Source: Flagellimonas lutimaris
Lineage (GTDB): Bacteria; Bacteroidota; Bacteroidia; Flavobacteriales; Flavobacteriaceae
Reading direction: 5' to 3'
DNA: 64,000 nucleotides
NCBI RefSeq assembly: GCF_003581615.1
Contig: NZ_QXFH01000070.1
Coordinates: 62,001 to 126,000 of the forward strand
In this document: positions 57,970-64,000 of the stretch, piece after piece
How positions within the stretch are numbered: the stretch's first letter is position 1
Layout of the letters: the number at the start of each line of letters is the position of its first letter
Notes under the pieces: model-generated
What the model was told of the DNA's origin: nothing
What the model saw: only the letters and a program-made list of their open reading frames with translations
The model's database searches: none
Position numbers and translations under genes: made by a program

Positions 57970-60042
57970 ATGAAAAAGTACATAGTTTTAGCTGCGCTGT
58001 CGTTATTTATGACAGCGTCTTACGCACAAATAGATAGGAGCACACAGCCTGAACCGGGTCCAGCTCCCAAGATCAATTTAAAGGAGCCTGCCCGTTTTGA
58101 ACTCAAAAACGGTTTAAAAGTACTGGTGGTCGAAAACCATAAATTACCAAGGGTACGCATTCAACTCTCTATTGACAACCCACCCATTATGGAGGGGGAT
58201 AAAGCCGGTGTCTCTGCGCTTACCGGAAGTATGTTGGGAAAAGGATCCAAAAACATCCCCAAAGATGAGTTTTATGAAGAAGTGGATTTTTTGGGTGCCA
58301 ATATTTTTATAGGCGATCAAAGTGCCTTTGCCAGTTCGCTATCCAAATATTTTCCAAGAATTTTGGAATTGATGGCCGATGCCGCACTCAATCCAAACTT
58401 TACCCAAGAAGAATTTGAAAAGGAAAAGGAGAAGGTAATCACTGGCATCAAATCAGAAGAAAAAGATGTTTCCGCTATTGCAGATAGGGTTCAGCTAGCT
58501 TTAGCCTATGGCAAAAACCATCCTTATGGTGAGTTTATGACCGAAGAAACGGTGAACAATGTTACCTTGTTGGATGTGGAGCAGTTTTATCGTTCCTATT
58601 TTGTACCTGCCAACGCTTATTTGGTTGTGATTGGCGATGTTGACTTTGATACAGTTAAAGAACTGGTCACAAAAGCCTTTACGCCATGGTCCAAAGCGGC
58701 ACCACCATCGTTCAGCTACTCCGACCCAAAAGATGTGCAGTATACGCAAATCAACTTTGTTGATGTACCCAACGCCGTGCAGTCTGAAGTTGCGGTAGAA
58801 AACATCACCGATTTGAAAATGAAAGATGAAGATTATCTGGATGCTCTTTTGGCAAACAGAATTTTGGGAGGAGGTTCCCAAGCTCGCTTATTCAAAAATC
58901 TGAGAGAAGACAATGGATACACTTATGGCTCCTATTCTGGAATCAGAGCCAATAAGTACAGTCCAATGCGATTCAACGCCTACGCGCAAGTACGTAACGC
59001 GGTTACCGATAGCTCTGTGGTAGAAATATTAAAAGAGATAGACAAAATGACTTCCGAGCCTGTAACCGACGAAGAGTTGGCAAATGCTAAAGCAAAATAT
59101 GCCGGAAGCTTTGTGATGGCCCTCGAAAAACCAGAAACGGTTGCGAATTATGCTTTGAATATAGAAACCGAAAATCTTCCAAAAGATTTTTACGAAACCT
59201 ATTTGGAACGATTGGATGCCATTACCAAGGAGGATGTACAGAAAGCTGCTCAAAAACATTTTTCAACTTCTAACGCCCGTGTGGTTGTAACAGGAAAAGG
59301 GAGCGATGTTTTGGAAAACTTGGAAAAAGTATCCTTTAACGAAAAAGATGTTCCAGTACTTTTCTACGATAAGTATGCTAGCAAAACGGAAAAACCAGAC
59401 TATAATACTGCCATTCCAGAAGGTATGGATGCCAATACCGTTTTGGAAAAGTATATTGAAGCTGTTGGAGGGAAATCAAAACTGGAAGGTGTGGATTCTT
59501 ACTCCATGATGGCCGAAGCCGAAATGCAAGGCATGAAATTGGAACTTGAGATGAAGAAAACTTCCAAAGATCAATTTATGCAAGATGTGAAGGTTATGGG
59601 AAATTCCATGTCCAAACAAGTATTGGATGGTGATTCAGGCTATGCGGTAGTTCAAGGTCAGCGTAAAGATCTTTCGCCAGAAGAAATCGAAAAGATCAAG
59701 GAAGAATCATCGGCCTTCCCCGAACTGAACTATTTGGCAGCCGGCAACGTTTCCTTGGAAGGCATTGAACCTGTAGGCGATTCAAAAGCGTACAAGCTAA
59801 AAATAAATGATAGTAAATCCGCTTTCTACGATGTCGAAACTGGTCTTAAGGTACAGGAAGTAACCACACAGGAAGCACAAGGGCAGCAAATCACAAGCAC
59901 TTTGGGCTATGGGGATTACCAAGAAGTATCAGGAATCAAGTTCCCGTTCAAAATTATGCAAACTGTGGGGCCACAGAACTTCGAATTCATTGTAAAGGAA
60001 ATTAAGGTGAACGAAGGTGTTGATGCATCCGATTTCAAATAA
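57970..60042 (+). CDS. M16 family protein lacking the zinc site, fused to a LolA-like C-terminal domain
   Basis: Exported protein of 690 residues from MKKYIVLAAL (signal peptide to TASYAQ). The first 450 residues are an M16 pair of domains, but the region that should hold HxxEH reads GVSALTGSMLGKGS, so it cannot bind zinc; a C-terminal pocket with Arg and Tyr that helps bind substrate in partner subunits is kept (RLFKNLREDNGYTYG). The last 190 residues (about 500-690) are a separate beta-rich domain (KLEGVDSYSMMAEAEMQGMK and GYGDYQEVSGIKFP) like outer-membrane lipoprotein-sorting proteins. It pairs with the active peptidase upstream, and a strong terminator follows. Confidence 0.9.
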   Translation: MKKYIVLAALSLFMTASYAQIDRSTQPEPGPAPKINLKEPARFELKNGLKVLVVENHKLPRVRIQLSIDNPPIMEGDKAGVSALTGSMLGKGSKNIPKDEFYEEVDFLGANIFIGDQSAFASSLSKYFPRILELMADAALNPNFTQEEFEKEKEKVITGIKSEEKDVSAIADRVQLALAYGKNHPYGEFMTEETVNNVTLLDVEQFYRSYFVPANAYLVVIGDVDFDTVKELVTKAFTPWSKAAPPSFSYSDPKDVQYTQINFVDVPNAVQSEVAVENITDLKMKDEDYLDALLANRILGGGSQARLFKNLREDNGYTYGSYSGIRANKYSPMRFNAYAQVRNAVTDSSVVEILKEIDKMTSEPVTDEELANAKAKYAGSFVMALEKPETVANYALNIETENLPKDFYETYLERLDAITKEDVQKAAQKHFSTSNARVVVTGKGSDVLENLEKVSFNEKDVPVLFYDKYASKTEKPDYNTAIPEGMDANTVLEKYIEAVGGKSKLEGVDSYSMMAEAEMQGMKLELEMKKTSKDQFMQDVKVMGNSMSKQVLDGDSGYAVVQGQRKDLSPEEIEKIKEESSAFPELNYLAAGNVSLEGIEPVGDSKAYKLKINDSKSAFYDVETGLKVQEVTTQEAQGQQITSTLGYGDYQEVSGIKFPFKIMQTVGPQNFEFIVKEIKVNEGVDASDFK

Positions 60043-60060
60043 GCATATATTTTAAATACA

Positions 60061-60089
60061 AAAAAGGGGCGCCAATGGCGCCCCTTTTT
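60061..60089. terminator. Bidirectional terminator between the M16 pair and the copper-type receptor gene
   Basis: Perfect 13-bp stem AAAAAGGGGCGCC / GGCGCCCCTTTTT with an AAT loop. Confidence 0.9.
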
Positions 60090-60102
60090 ACTTTTTACAG
60101 AT

Positions 60103-62214
60103 TTAAAAACTGTATTGTACAAAAGCGGTCAAGTTTCTACCCGGATCATTGATGGGTACTCTACCATAGTCCGCTTGGTTCACAAAAGAGAAATTCAAAT
60201 GGTTATTGTAGGTCTCATCAAAAATGTTGGATGCTGCAATTCCTACCGTAAAATGCTCAAAAGGTTTTGCCCCAAAACGCAAATCCATAACCCCATAACC
60301 ATCCGTTGTTTGCTCTCCAAAGGAGAGCGCTATATCGGATTGTTTTGAAGTAAGGGTATATGTCGCCCTAGCCCAAATCGTTTCTCTCTCAAAACTTAGA
60401 TTGAAACGGGTAACCAAAGGTGGTGTCAAAGGAAGAGATTCATCCAGATCCTGATTTTTTGCATACACATAGGACACTTCCGTTTTAAACGCAAAATCTT
60501 CCAAGAAGGCCAGTTCCCCAAAAATTTCAAACCCCGTTTTGTAGGCATCATTCAAATTGGTGAATCTTTTTACGTCGGTAGGCTCAGCCATCGGCATATA
60601 CTTTTTATCCAATGATGGATCTATAACAGGAACAATATAATTGTCGTAGATAGAATAATACACAGAAGCCCCATAATCCAAACGGTTGAAAGCATATCCC
60701 TCAAAACTGGTATTTGCTTTAACGCCCAGTTCAAATTGATTGTTCACCTCGGCATCCAAATAAGGGTTACCCACATATTCGTAAGGATCTTGCCCAACCG
60801 TAAAATGGTTGATAAATCTTTCAATCATATTGGCGGAACGTACTCCTCTACCGTAGGCCAATTCCAATAAAAGATTGGATGTGGCCATATATTTAAATGA
60901 TGCTGTTGTACTAAAGTTATGCTCCGTTCTTGTATCCAAATCGGGATATTCGGCAACAAAATCGTCAGCTGGTGCATCCGTTTTGGATCGCACCATGTCA
61001 TACCTCGCCCCAACATTCAACAAAAACTTTTCCGACAACGGGTATTTCCCTTCCACAAAGGCACCATAATCATCAATTTGGGAATCTTGCCATACCTCAT
61101 CAACAAACTCCATAGGAGTGGGCAGCAAATCTCCGTTCATATTCCTTTTCACCAAACGTGTTCTATTTCCCGTTCTTCCTACTGAAAATGCATCCAACCC
61201 AGTATAGAGTTTTAAGTCGTCAATAGGTCTCCATTCGAGTTCGACCCTACCACCAACAGTAAGGGCATCAACTTCTGATACCGCCTCTGTCATCATAAAA
61301 GACGGCCTTAGTTCGTTGGTCATTACATGGTCTACTTTAGAACGATAAACCTTTGCGCTCAATGCTTTTAAGCCATCAGAAATATTATCCAACTTATAAT
61401 CGACAGAAAGCACATTGCTATCATCTATTTCCGTATCCATAGGTAATCCGGCATGCAGCACATCCCTTCCAAAAGATTGTCGAAACCCAAGTTGGATTCT
61501 TTGGTCCTCTGTTGGGTTATAGCCTATCTGAACCCCATAATCGGTACTCTTGAAGGAGGAAGGCACTTCGTTTCCATCACCATCTTCATAATTCCCAAAA
61601 TCACGAAATCCGAAATTGAGGTTCGCATCAAACTGCTCCCCAACATACTTTAGGTTGGCAAAACTTGTAATGGCATTCCCGTTGTTCTCGCCACCAAAAT
61701 TAACCTTGCCATGATATCCTTTTTCTTGTTTTCCAACTTCTTGAGTCACCAAATTTACAATGCCGCCAAAGGTGGGCCCGTATCTAAAGGTATATGGCCC
61801 TTTAACCACTTCTACCCGCTCTATCTCCTCTGGGGTCACATGAGTGGTAATGGGATCCATCCTGTTGGGACAGGCGTGCATCACCTTGGTCCCTCCATTA
61901 AACTGAACATTGAGCTGCTCATATTGAGAAGCCCGAAAAGAAGGGTCTATGGCATAATTACCACGTTTGATCAGGCTAAATCCATTGATATCTTTAAAAA
62001 GATCGGCCACATTTTTTGATTGGACAATTTTCTTCTCCGGCTCACTTTTGAACGTAGAAAAAACTGGGTCTATTTTTCTTTTCCCCTCTACAAGAACCTC
62101 ATCCAATTGTACTGGTTTTTTTGTTAGGGAATCTTGCGCATTTGAAACTTGCGCGTAGGACATGGTAGTCCCTAAAAGCAAAACACAAAGTTTTGCCAGT
62201 GCACTTTTATTCAT
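60103..62214 (-). CDS. TonB-dependent receptor of the OprC/NosA copper type
   Basis: Outer-membrane receptor of 703 residues: signal peptide (to SYAQ), plug domain (about 35-160) and a barrel ending in LTAFVQYSF. The plug has ACPNRMDPITTH at 114-125, with Cys115 and Met119 as CxxxM, and the barrel has VDHVM (His296, Met298) as HxM. In Pseudomonas OprC these two motifs (CxxxM and HxM) bind copper, so copper is the likely ligand; direct evidence here is sequence only. A small CxGKC membrane protein gene lies 65 bases upstream on the same strand and is probably co-transcribed. Confidence 0.9.
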   Translation of the reverse strand: MNKSALAKLCVLLLGTTMSYAQVSNAQDSLTKKPVQLDEVLVEGKRKIDPVFSTFKSEPEKKIVQSKNVADLFKDINGFSLIKRGNYAIDPSFRASQYEQLNVQFNGGTKVMHACPNRMDPITTHVTPEEIERVEVVKGPYTFRYGPTFGGIVNLVTQEVGKQEKGYHGKVNFGGENNGNAITSFANLKYVGEQFDANLNFGFRDFGNYEDGDGNEVPSSFKSTDYGVQIGYNPTEDQRIQLGFRQSFGRDVLHAGLPMDTEIDDSNVLSVDYKLDNISDGLKALSAKVYRSKVDHVMTNELRPSFMMTEAVSEVDALTVGGRVELEWRPIDDLKLYTGLDAFSVGRTGNRTRLVKRNMNGDLLPTPMEFVDEVWQDSQIDDYGAFVEGKYPLSEKFLLNVGARYDMVRSKTDAPADDFVAEYPDLDTRTEHNFSTTASFKYMATSNLLLELAYGRGVRSANMIERFINHFTVGQDPYEYVGNPYLDAEVNNQFELGVKANTSFEGYAFNRLDYGASVYYSIYDNYIVPVIDPSLDKKYMPMAEPTDVKRFTNLNDAYKTGFEIFGELAFLEDFAFKTEVSYVYAKNQDLDESLPLTPPLVTRFNLSFERETIWARATYTLTSKQSDIALSFGEQTTDGYGVMDLRFGAKPFEHFTVGIAASNIFDETYNNHLNFSFVNQADYGRVPINDPGRNLTAFVQYSF

Positions 62215-62279
62215 TTTTGATTTTATGTTTAAGATTATACATGTTCGACAATGTGTATTTGCCGCTTTTAACGTAAATC

Positions 62280-62696
62280 TTAAACCATTGGGGGCTTTAT
62301 AAGGGTATCGCTAAATCGATACGAATAGGAATCGGAGTAATAGAATGGGGCTATCTCATTTTCGTTGCTATCAGGGAGATTACAACCAGGTATTTCCATA
62401 AAAAATACCAAAACTTCCTCCCAACCAATCACCGGCATGGGTTCATCGTCTTCCGCTTGGGCACGGAGCATTTGCATCAACATACATTTACCGTCACAAT
62501 TAAGTTCCGGTTTGTCCTTGTTTTCACATAGTTGTTCAATAAACCCCTCCCTATCCAGGCTATAGTAAACATACATGGAAGAAAACCGCAGGTTGCTAAT
62601 CATTATCAAAAGAATGAAAAGCGAAGAAAAGCCAACCCGCCTCGGCAAAGTATGTGAAGATTTATCCAATACTTTCTTACTTCTTAATTGAAACAA
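62280..62696 (-). CDS. Small membrane protein with a CxGKC motif, probably copper-linked
   Basis: ORF of up to 138 residues with one hydrophobic segment (about 22-38: GFSSLFILLIMISN) followed by LCENKDKPELNCDGKCMLMQML, quoted here as NCDGKCML, where Cys67 and Cys71 and several Met could bind a metal, plus an acidic region and a tail rich in Tyr and Ser. Related Bacteroidota proteins combine an N-terminal helix with CxGKC. The start is unclear: the first codon is TTG, and a TTG at 62648 would give a shorter protein beginning just before the helix. It sits directly upstream of the OprC-like receptor, which suggests a shared role in copper uptake. Confidence 0.68.
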   Translation of the reverse strand: MFQLRSKKVLDKSSHTLPRRVGFSSLFILLIMISNLRFSSMYVYYSLDREGFIEQLCENKDKPELNCDGKCMLMQMLRAQAEDDEPMPVIGWEEVLVFFMEIPGCNLPDSNENEIAPFYYSDSYSYRFSDTLIKPPMV

Positions 62697-62830
62697 TCAG
62701 CGAATTTAAGAATACCTAAGATTCTATTATGTGACCAAAGTCACTTTTATTATTTATTTGAATATTTAGCTTTAATCCCTCATTTTTACTGTCCCAAATA
62801 GTTAAATTTGAAGACCTAATTTTATACACC

Positions 62831-63265
62831 ATGAAAAAACTTTTTTCAATCCTTATCTGTACTGTTTTGTTTTTGAGTTTCTCCTGCAAAGAGGAGAAAA
62901 AAGCACCTGAAGGCTCATCACAAATGGAAGAGGTAATGGCCATCCATGATGAGGTAATGCCTAAAATGGGAACAATCGGCAAATTGGTCGGTGACCTGAA
63001 AGCAAAAGTGGACACTACGGAAATGGGGCTGAAGTATGAAGTTGCCATGAAAGACCTCCAAGATGCCAATACGGCAATGATGGATTGGATGAAGGATTTT
63101 GGTGATCGATTTAATCACGAAGAAATATTGGAAGGTAAAGAACTCACCAAAGAAAAACAGCAATGGTTGGATGAGGAAGAAGAAAAGGTAAAAGTGGTAA
63201 AGGAAAAAATCAATGGCAGTATTGCTCGTGCCGAAGCCCTGCTTGCCAAGGATTCAGTACAATAA
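62831..63265 (+). CDS. Met/His-rich lipoprotein
   Basis: Protein of 144 residues with a lipoprotein signal (LSFSC, Cys19), then a fully helical, acidic mature part. The first half has MEEVMAIHDEVMPKMG and later AMMDWMKDFGDRF, each dense in Met with His and Asp. This is the composition of periplasmic copper-binding or inclusion-like proteins, and some databases label the family 'viral A-type inclusion protein', a name without functional meaning. It may belong with the copper-type receptor on the other strand. It ends at 63265, directly abutting the convergent gldD. Confidence 0.72.
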   Translation: MKKLFSILICTVLFLSFSCKEEKKAPEGSSQMEEVMAIHDEVMPKMGTIGKLVGDLKAKVDTTEMGLKYEVAMKDLQDANTAMMDWMKDFGDRFNHEEILEGKELTKEKQQWLDEEEEKVKVVKEKINGSIARAEALLAKDSVQ

Positions 63266-63823
63266 TCATTTTTTCCAACGCAAACTTTCCATAATTCTTC
63301 TAATATCATTCTGTAAATACATCGCTGCAGGAAGAATGGAATCGTAATTGGGTTTTGCGTAGAAATAAAGCGAACCTGTCACAAAGTGATTAATGCTATC
63401 GGTCACATAAAATTGCGATTGTGAAGCCGCATTACCACTTACTTCGTAGAACATTCCATACACGCTATCTTCATGGTTAATGAATGGTTGTTCCACAATA
63501 TTATCCGCTTTTACTACATGTTCATAAGATAGTTTCTGAGCGTCCACAAGTAGCGTATCCAAATTATTATTAACCGATTTGTAAGTTAGATAGATTGAAC
63601 CGTTCATCATGGGGTAGTCCAAAACCAACGAACAATCTTTGTTCTCCTTAATGTTGGAGAGCGTATTTTGGTCAAAAGTGTAAACACAGTCAGAACCAGT
63701 TTGCATATACTCCGCTGTAGGATAATCTAATCGCAACATGGCCTTGGGCTTCGGTAGCACCTCGTCTTTACAACTAACTAAAAGCGTTGCTACAATAATG
63801 AAAAACAAAATACTATGCTTCAT
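63266..63823 (-). CDS. gldD: Gliding motility lipoprotein GldD
   Basis: Protein of 185 residues with a lipoprotein signal (LLVSC, Cys18) and the GldD N-terminal region EVLPKPKAMLRLDYP, followed by TFDQNTLSNIKENKDCSL and QSQFYVTDSINHFVTGSLYF. GldD is needed for gliding and type IX secretion in Flavobacterium. Its start overlaps the end of gldE by 11 bases, so the two are translationally coupled, as expected. It abuts the convergent lipoprotein gene without an intergenic base. Confidence 0.92.
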   Translation of the reverse strand: MKHSILFFIIVATLLVSCKDEVLPKPKAMLRLDYPTAEYMQTGSDCVYTFDQNTLSNIKENKDCSLVLDYPMMNGSIYLTYKSVNNNLDTLLVDAQKLSYEHVVKADNIVEQPFINHEDSVYGMFYEVSGNAASQSQFYVTDSINHFVTGSLYFYAKPNYDSILPAAMYLQNDIRRIMESLRWKK

Positions 63824-64000
63824 GGGGCAATGTTACTTTTACACGTTTCAACCTTTTTTTGTCCATGCTTTCCACAATAAACTGGTAGTCCTTGAACAAT
63901 ACTTTCTCTCCTATTTTAGGGAAACTTCCTGATATTTCCAGTACAAAGCCTGCTATGGTCTCAGATTCTCCTTTTTGGCTTTCAAATTCCTCCTCTTCTT
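63813..64000 (-). CDS. gldE: GldE (CorC/HlyC-type gliding protein), C-terminal end, truncated by the window edge
   Basis: The minus strand is open from the window edge and translates to about 61 residues ending in KRVKVTLPHEA before TAG. The stretch SETIAGFVLEISGSFPKIGEK, with FKDYQFIVESMD after it, is the C-terminal CorC/HlyC transporter-associated domain. It lies directly upstream of gldD with an 11-base overlap, which is the gldE-gldD arrangement of Flavobacteria. The CBS and membrane domains lie outside the window. Confidence 0.88.
   Translation of the reverse strand, partial: EEEEFESQKGESETIAGFVLEISGSFPKIGEKVLFKDYQFIVESMDKKRLKRVKVTLPHEA

Noticed and set aside
1..64000. CRISPR array, prophage, IS element, tRNA or rRNA
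   Set aside because: No spaced direct repeats of 25-40 bases, no transposase, integrase or phage genes, and no cloverleaf or rRNA-like sequence were seen.

Overview
This 64 kb window is chromosomal DNA of a marine-type member of the Flavobacteriaceae (Bacteroidota), most like the Muricauda/Allomuricauda group. The grounds are: gliding genes (gldD, gldE), type IX secretion (T9SS) sorting domains, many Bacteroidota-only domains of unknown function (DUF4296, DUF4271, DUF4199, DUF4301, DUF3098, DUF3127), three large TonB-dependent receptors, no clear Shine-Dalgarno sites, and repeated promoters of the form TTG-N18-21-TAnnTTTG. Genus placement is inference. It is a dense housekeeping region with short intergenic gaps. 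I see no prophage, IS element, CRISPR array, tRNA or rRNA.

Layout. 1-9.1 kb: 3' end of a glycosyltransferase gene; a PhoR/PhoB-like two-component pair divergent from a TonB receptor plus beta-helix lipoprotein, with 11-bp-spaced TTAACA-like repeats between them; two tiny T9SS-sorting-domain proteins; a LuxE-like acyl-activating protein; a cupin. 9.1-19.3 kb: tyrS, an epimerase, a block of DUF4296, pyrC-like and polyprenol-P-mannose synthase genes, a GT39-DUF4271-hemD operon, pckA and a DUF423 gene. 19.3-24.4 kb: saccharopine dehydrogenase-like enzyme with an Lrp regulator, ferritin, a REP-like repeat, a membrane metallopeptidase and alanine dehydrogenase. 24.6-31.6 kb: leuS, ftsX-DUF3098-uppP-truB, a TonB-like protein and a thioredoxin-fold protein. 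31.7-36.8 kb: a four-gene export operon (TetR, ABC protein with a degenerate ATPase site, HlyD, TolC) behind a palindromic operator. 36.9-45 kb: tag, aat, DUF3127, an orphan histidine kinase, a HIT protein, greA, a Rieske-like lipoprotein and two oxidoreductases.

45.1-51.7 kb is a probable thiamine-uptake locus: a TonB receptor under a clear TPP riboswitch whose start codon lies in a hairpin, then a 41-residue membrane ORF flanked by structured RNA, DUF4301, a NadR-like kinase, a PnuC/PnuT permease, a thiamine-binding protein and a phosphopantetheinyl transferase. 51.8-60 kb: ahcY, a DUF3332 lipoprotein, a D-threonine-aldolase-like PLP enzyme, rpmA and rplU (L21 with a C-terminal extension), DUF4199, and an active/inactive pair of M16 peptidases. 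60.1-64 kb: an OprC/NosA-like copper TonB receptor with CxxxM and HxM motifs, a small CxGKC membrane protein, a Met/His-rich lipoprotein, then gldD and the end of gldE.

The most notable points are the Pho-box-like array (2.2 kb), the ABC protein with every ATPase motif altered (34.4-36.1 kb), the TPP-controlled locus with its unexplained RNA and small ORF (47.3-48.1 kb), the copper-uptake set (60-63 kb), sorting-domain-only T9SS proteins (6.5-7.3 kb), and genes whose promoters leave almost no 5' leader.
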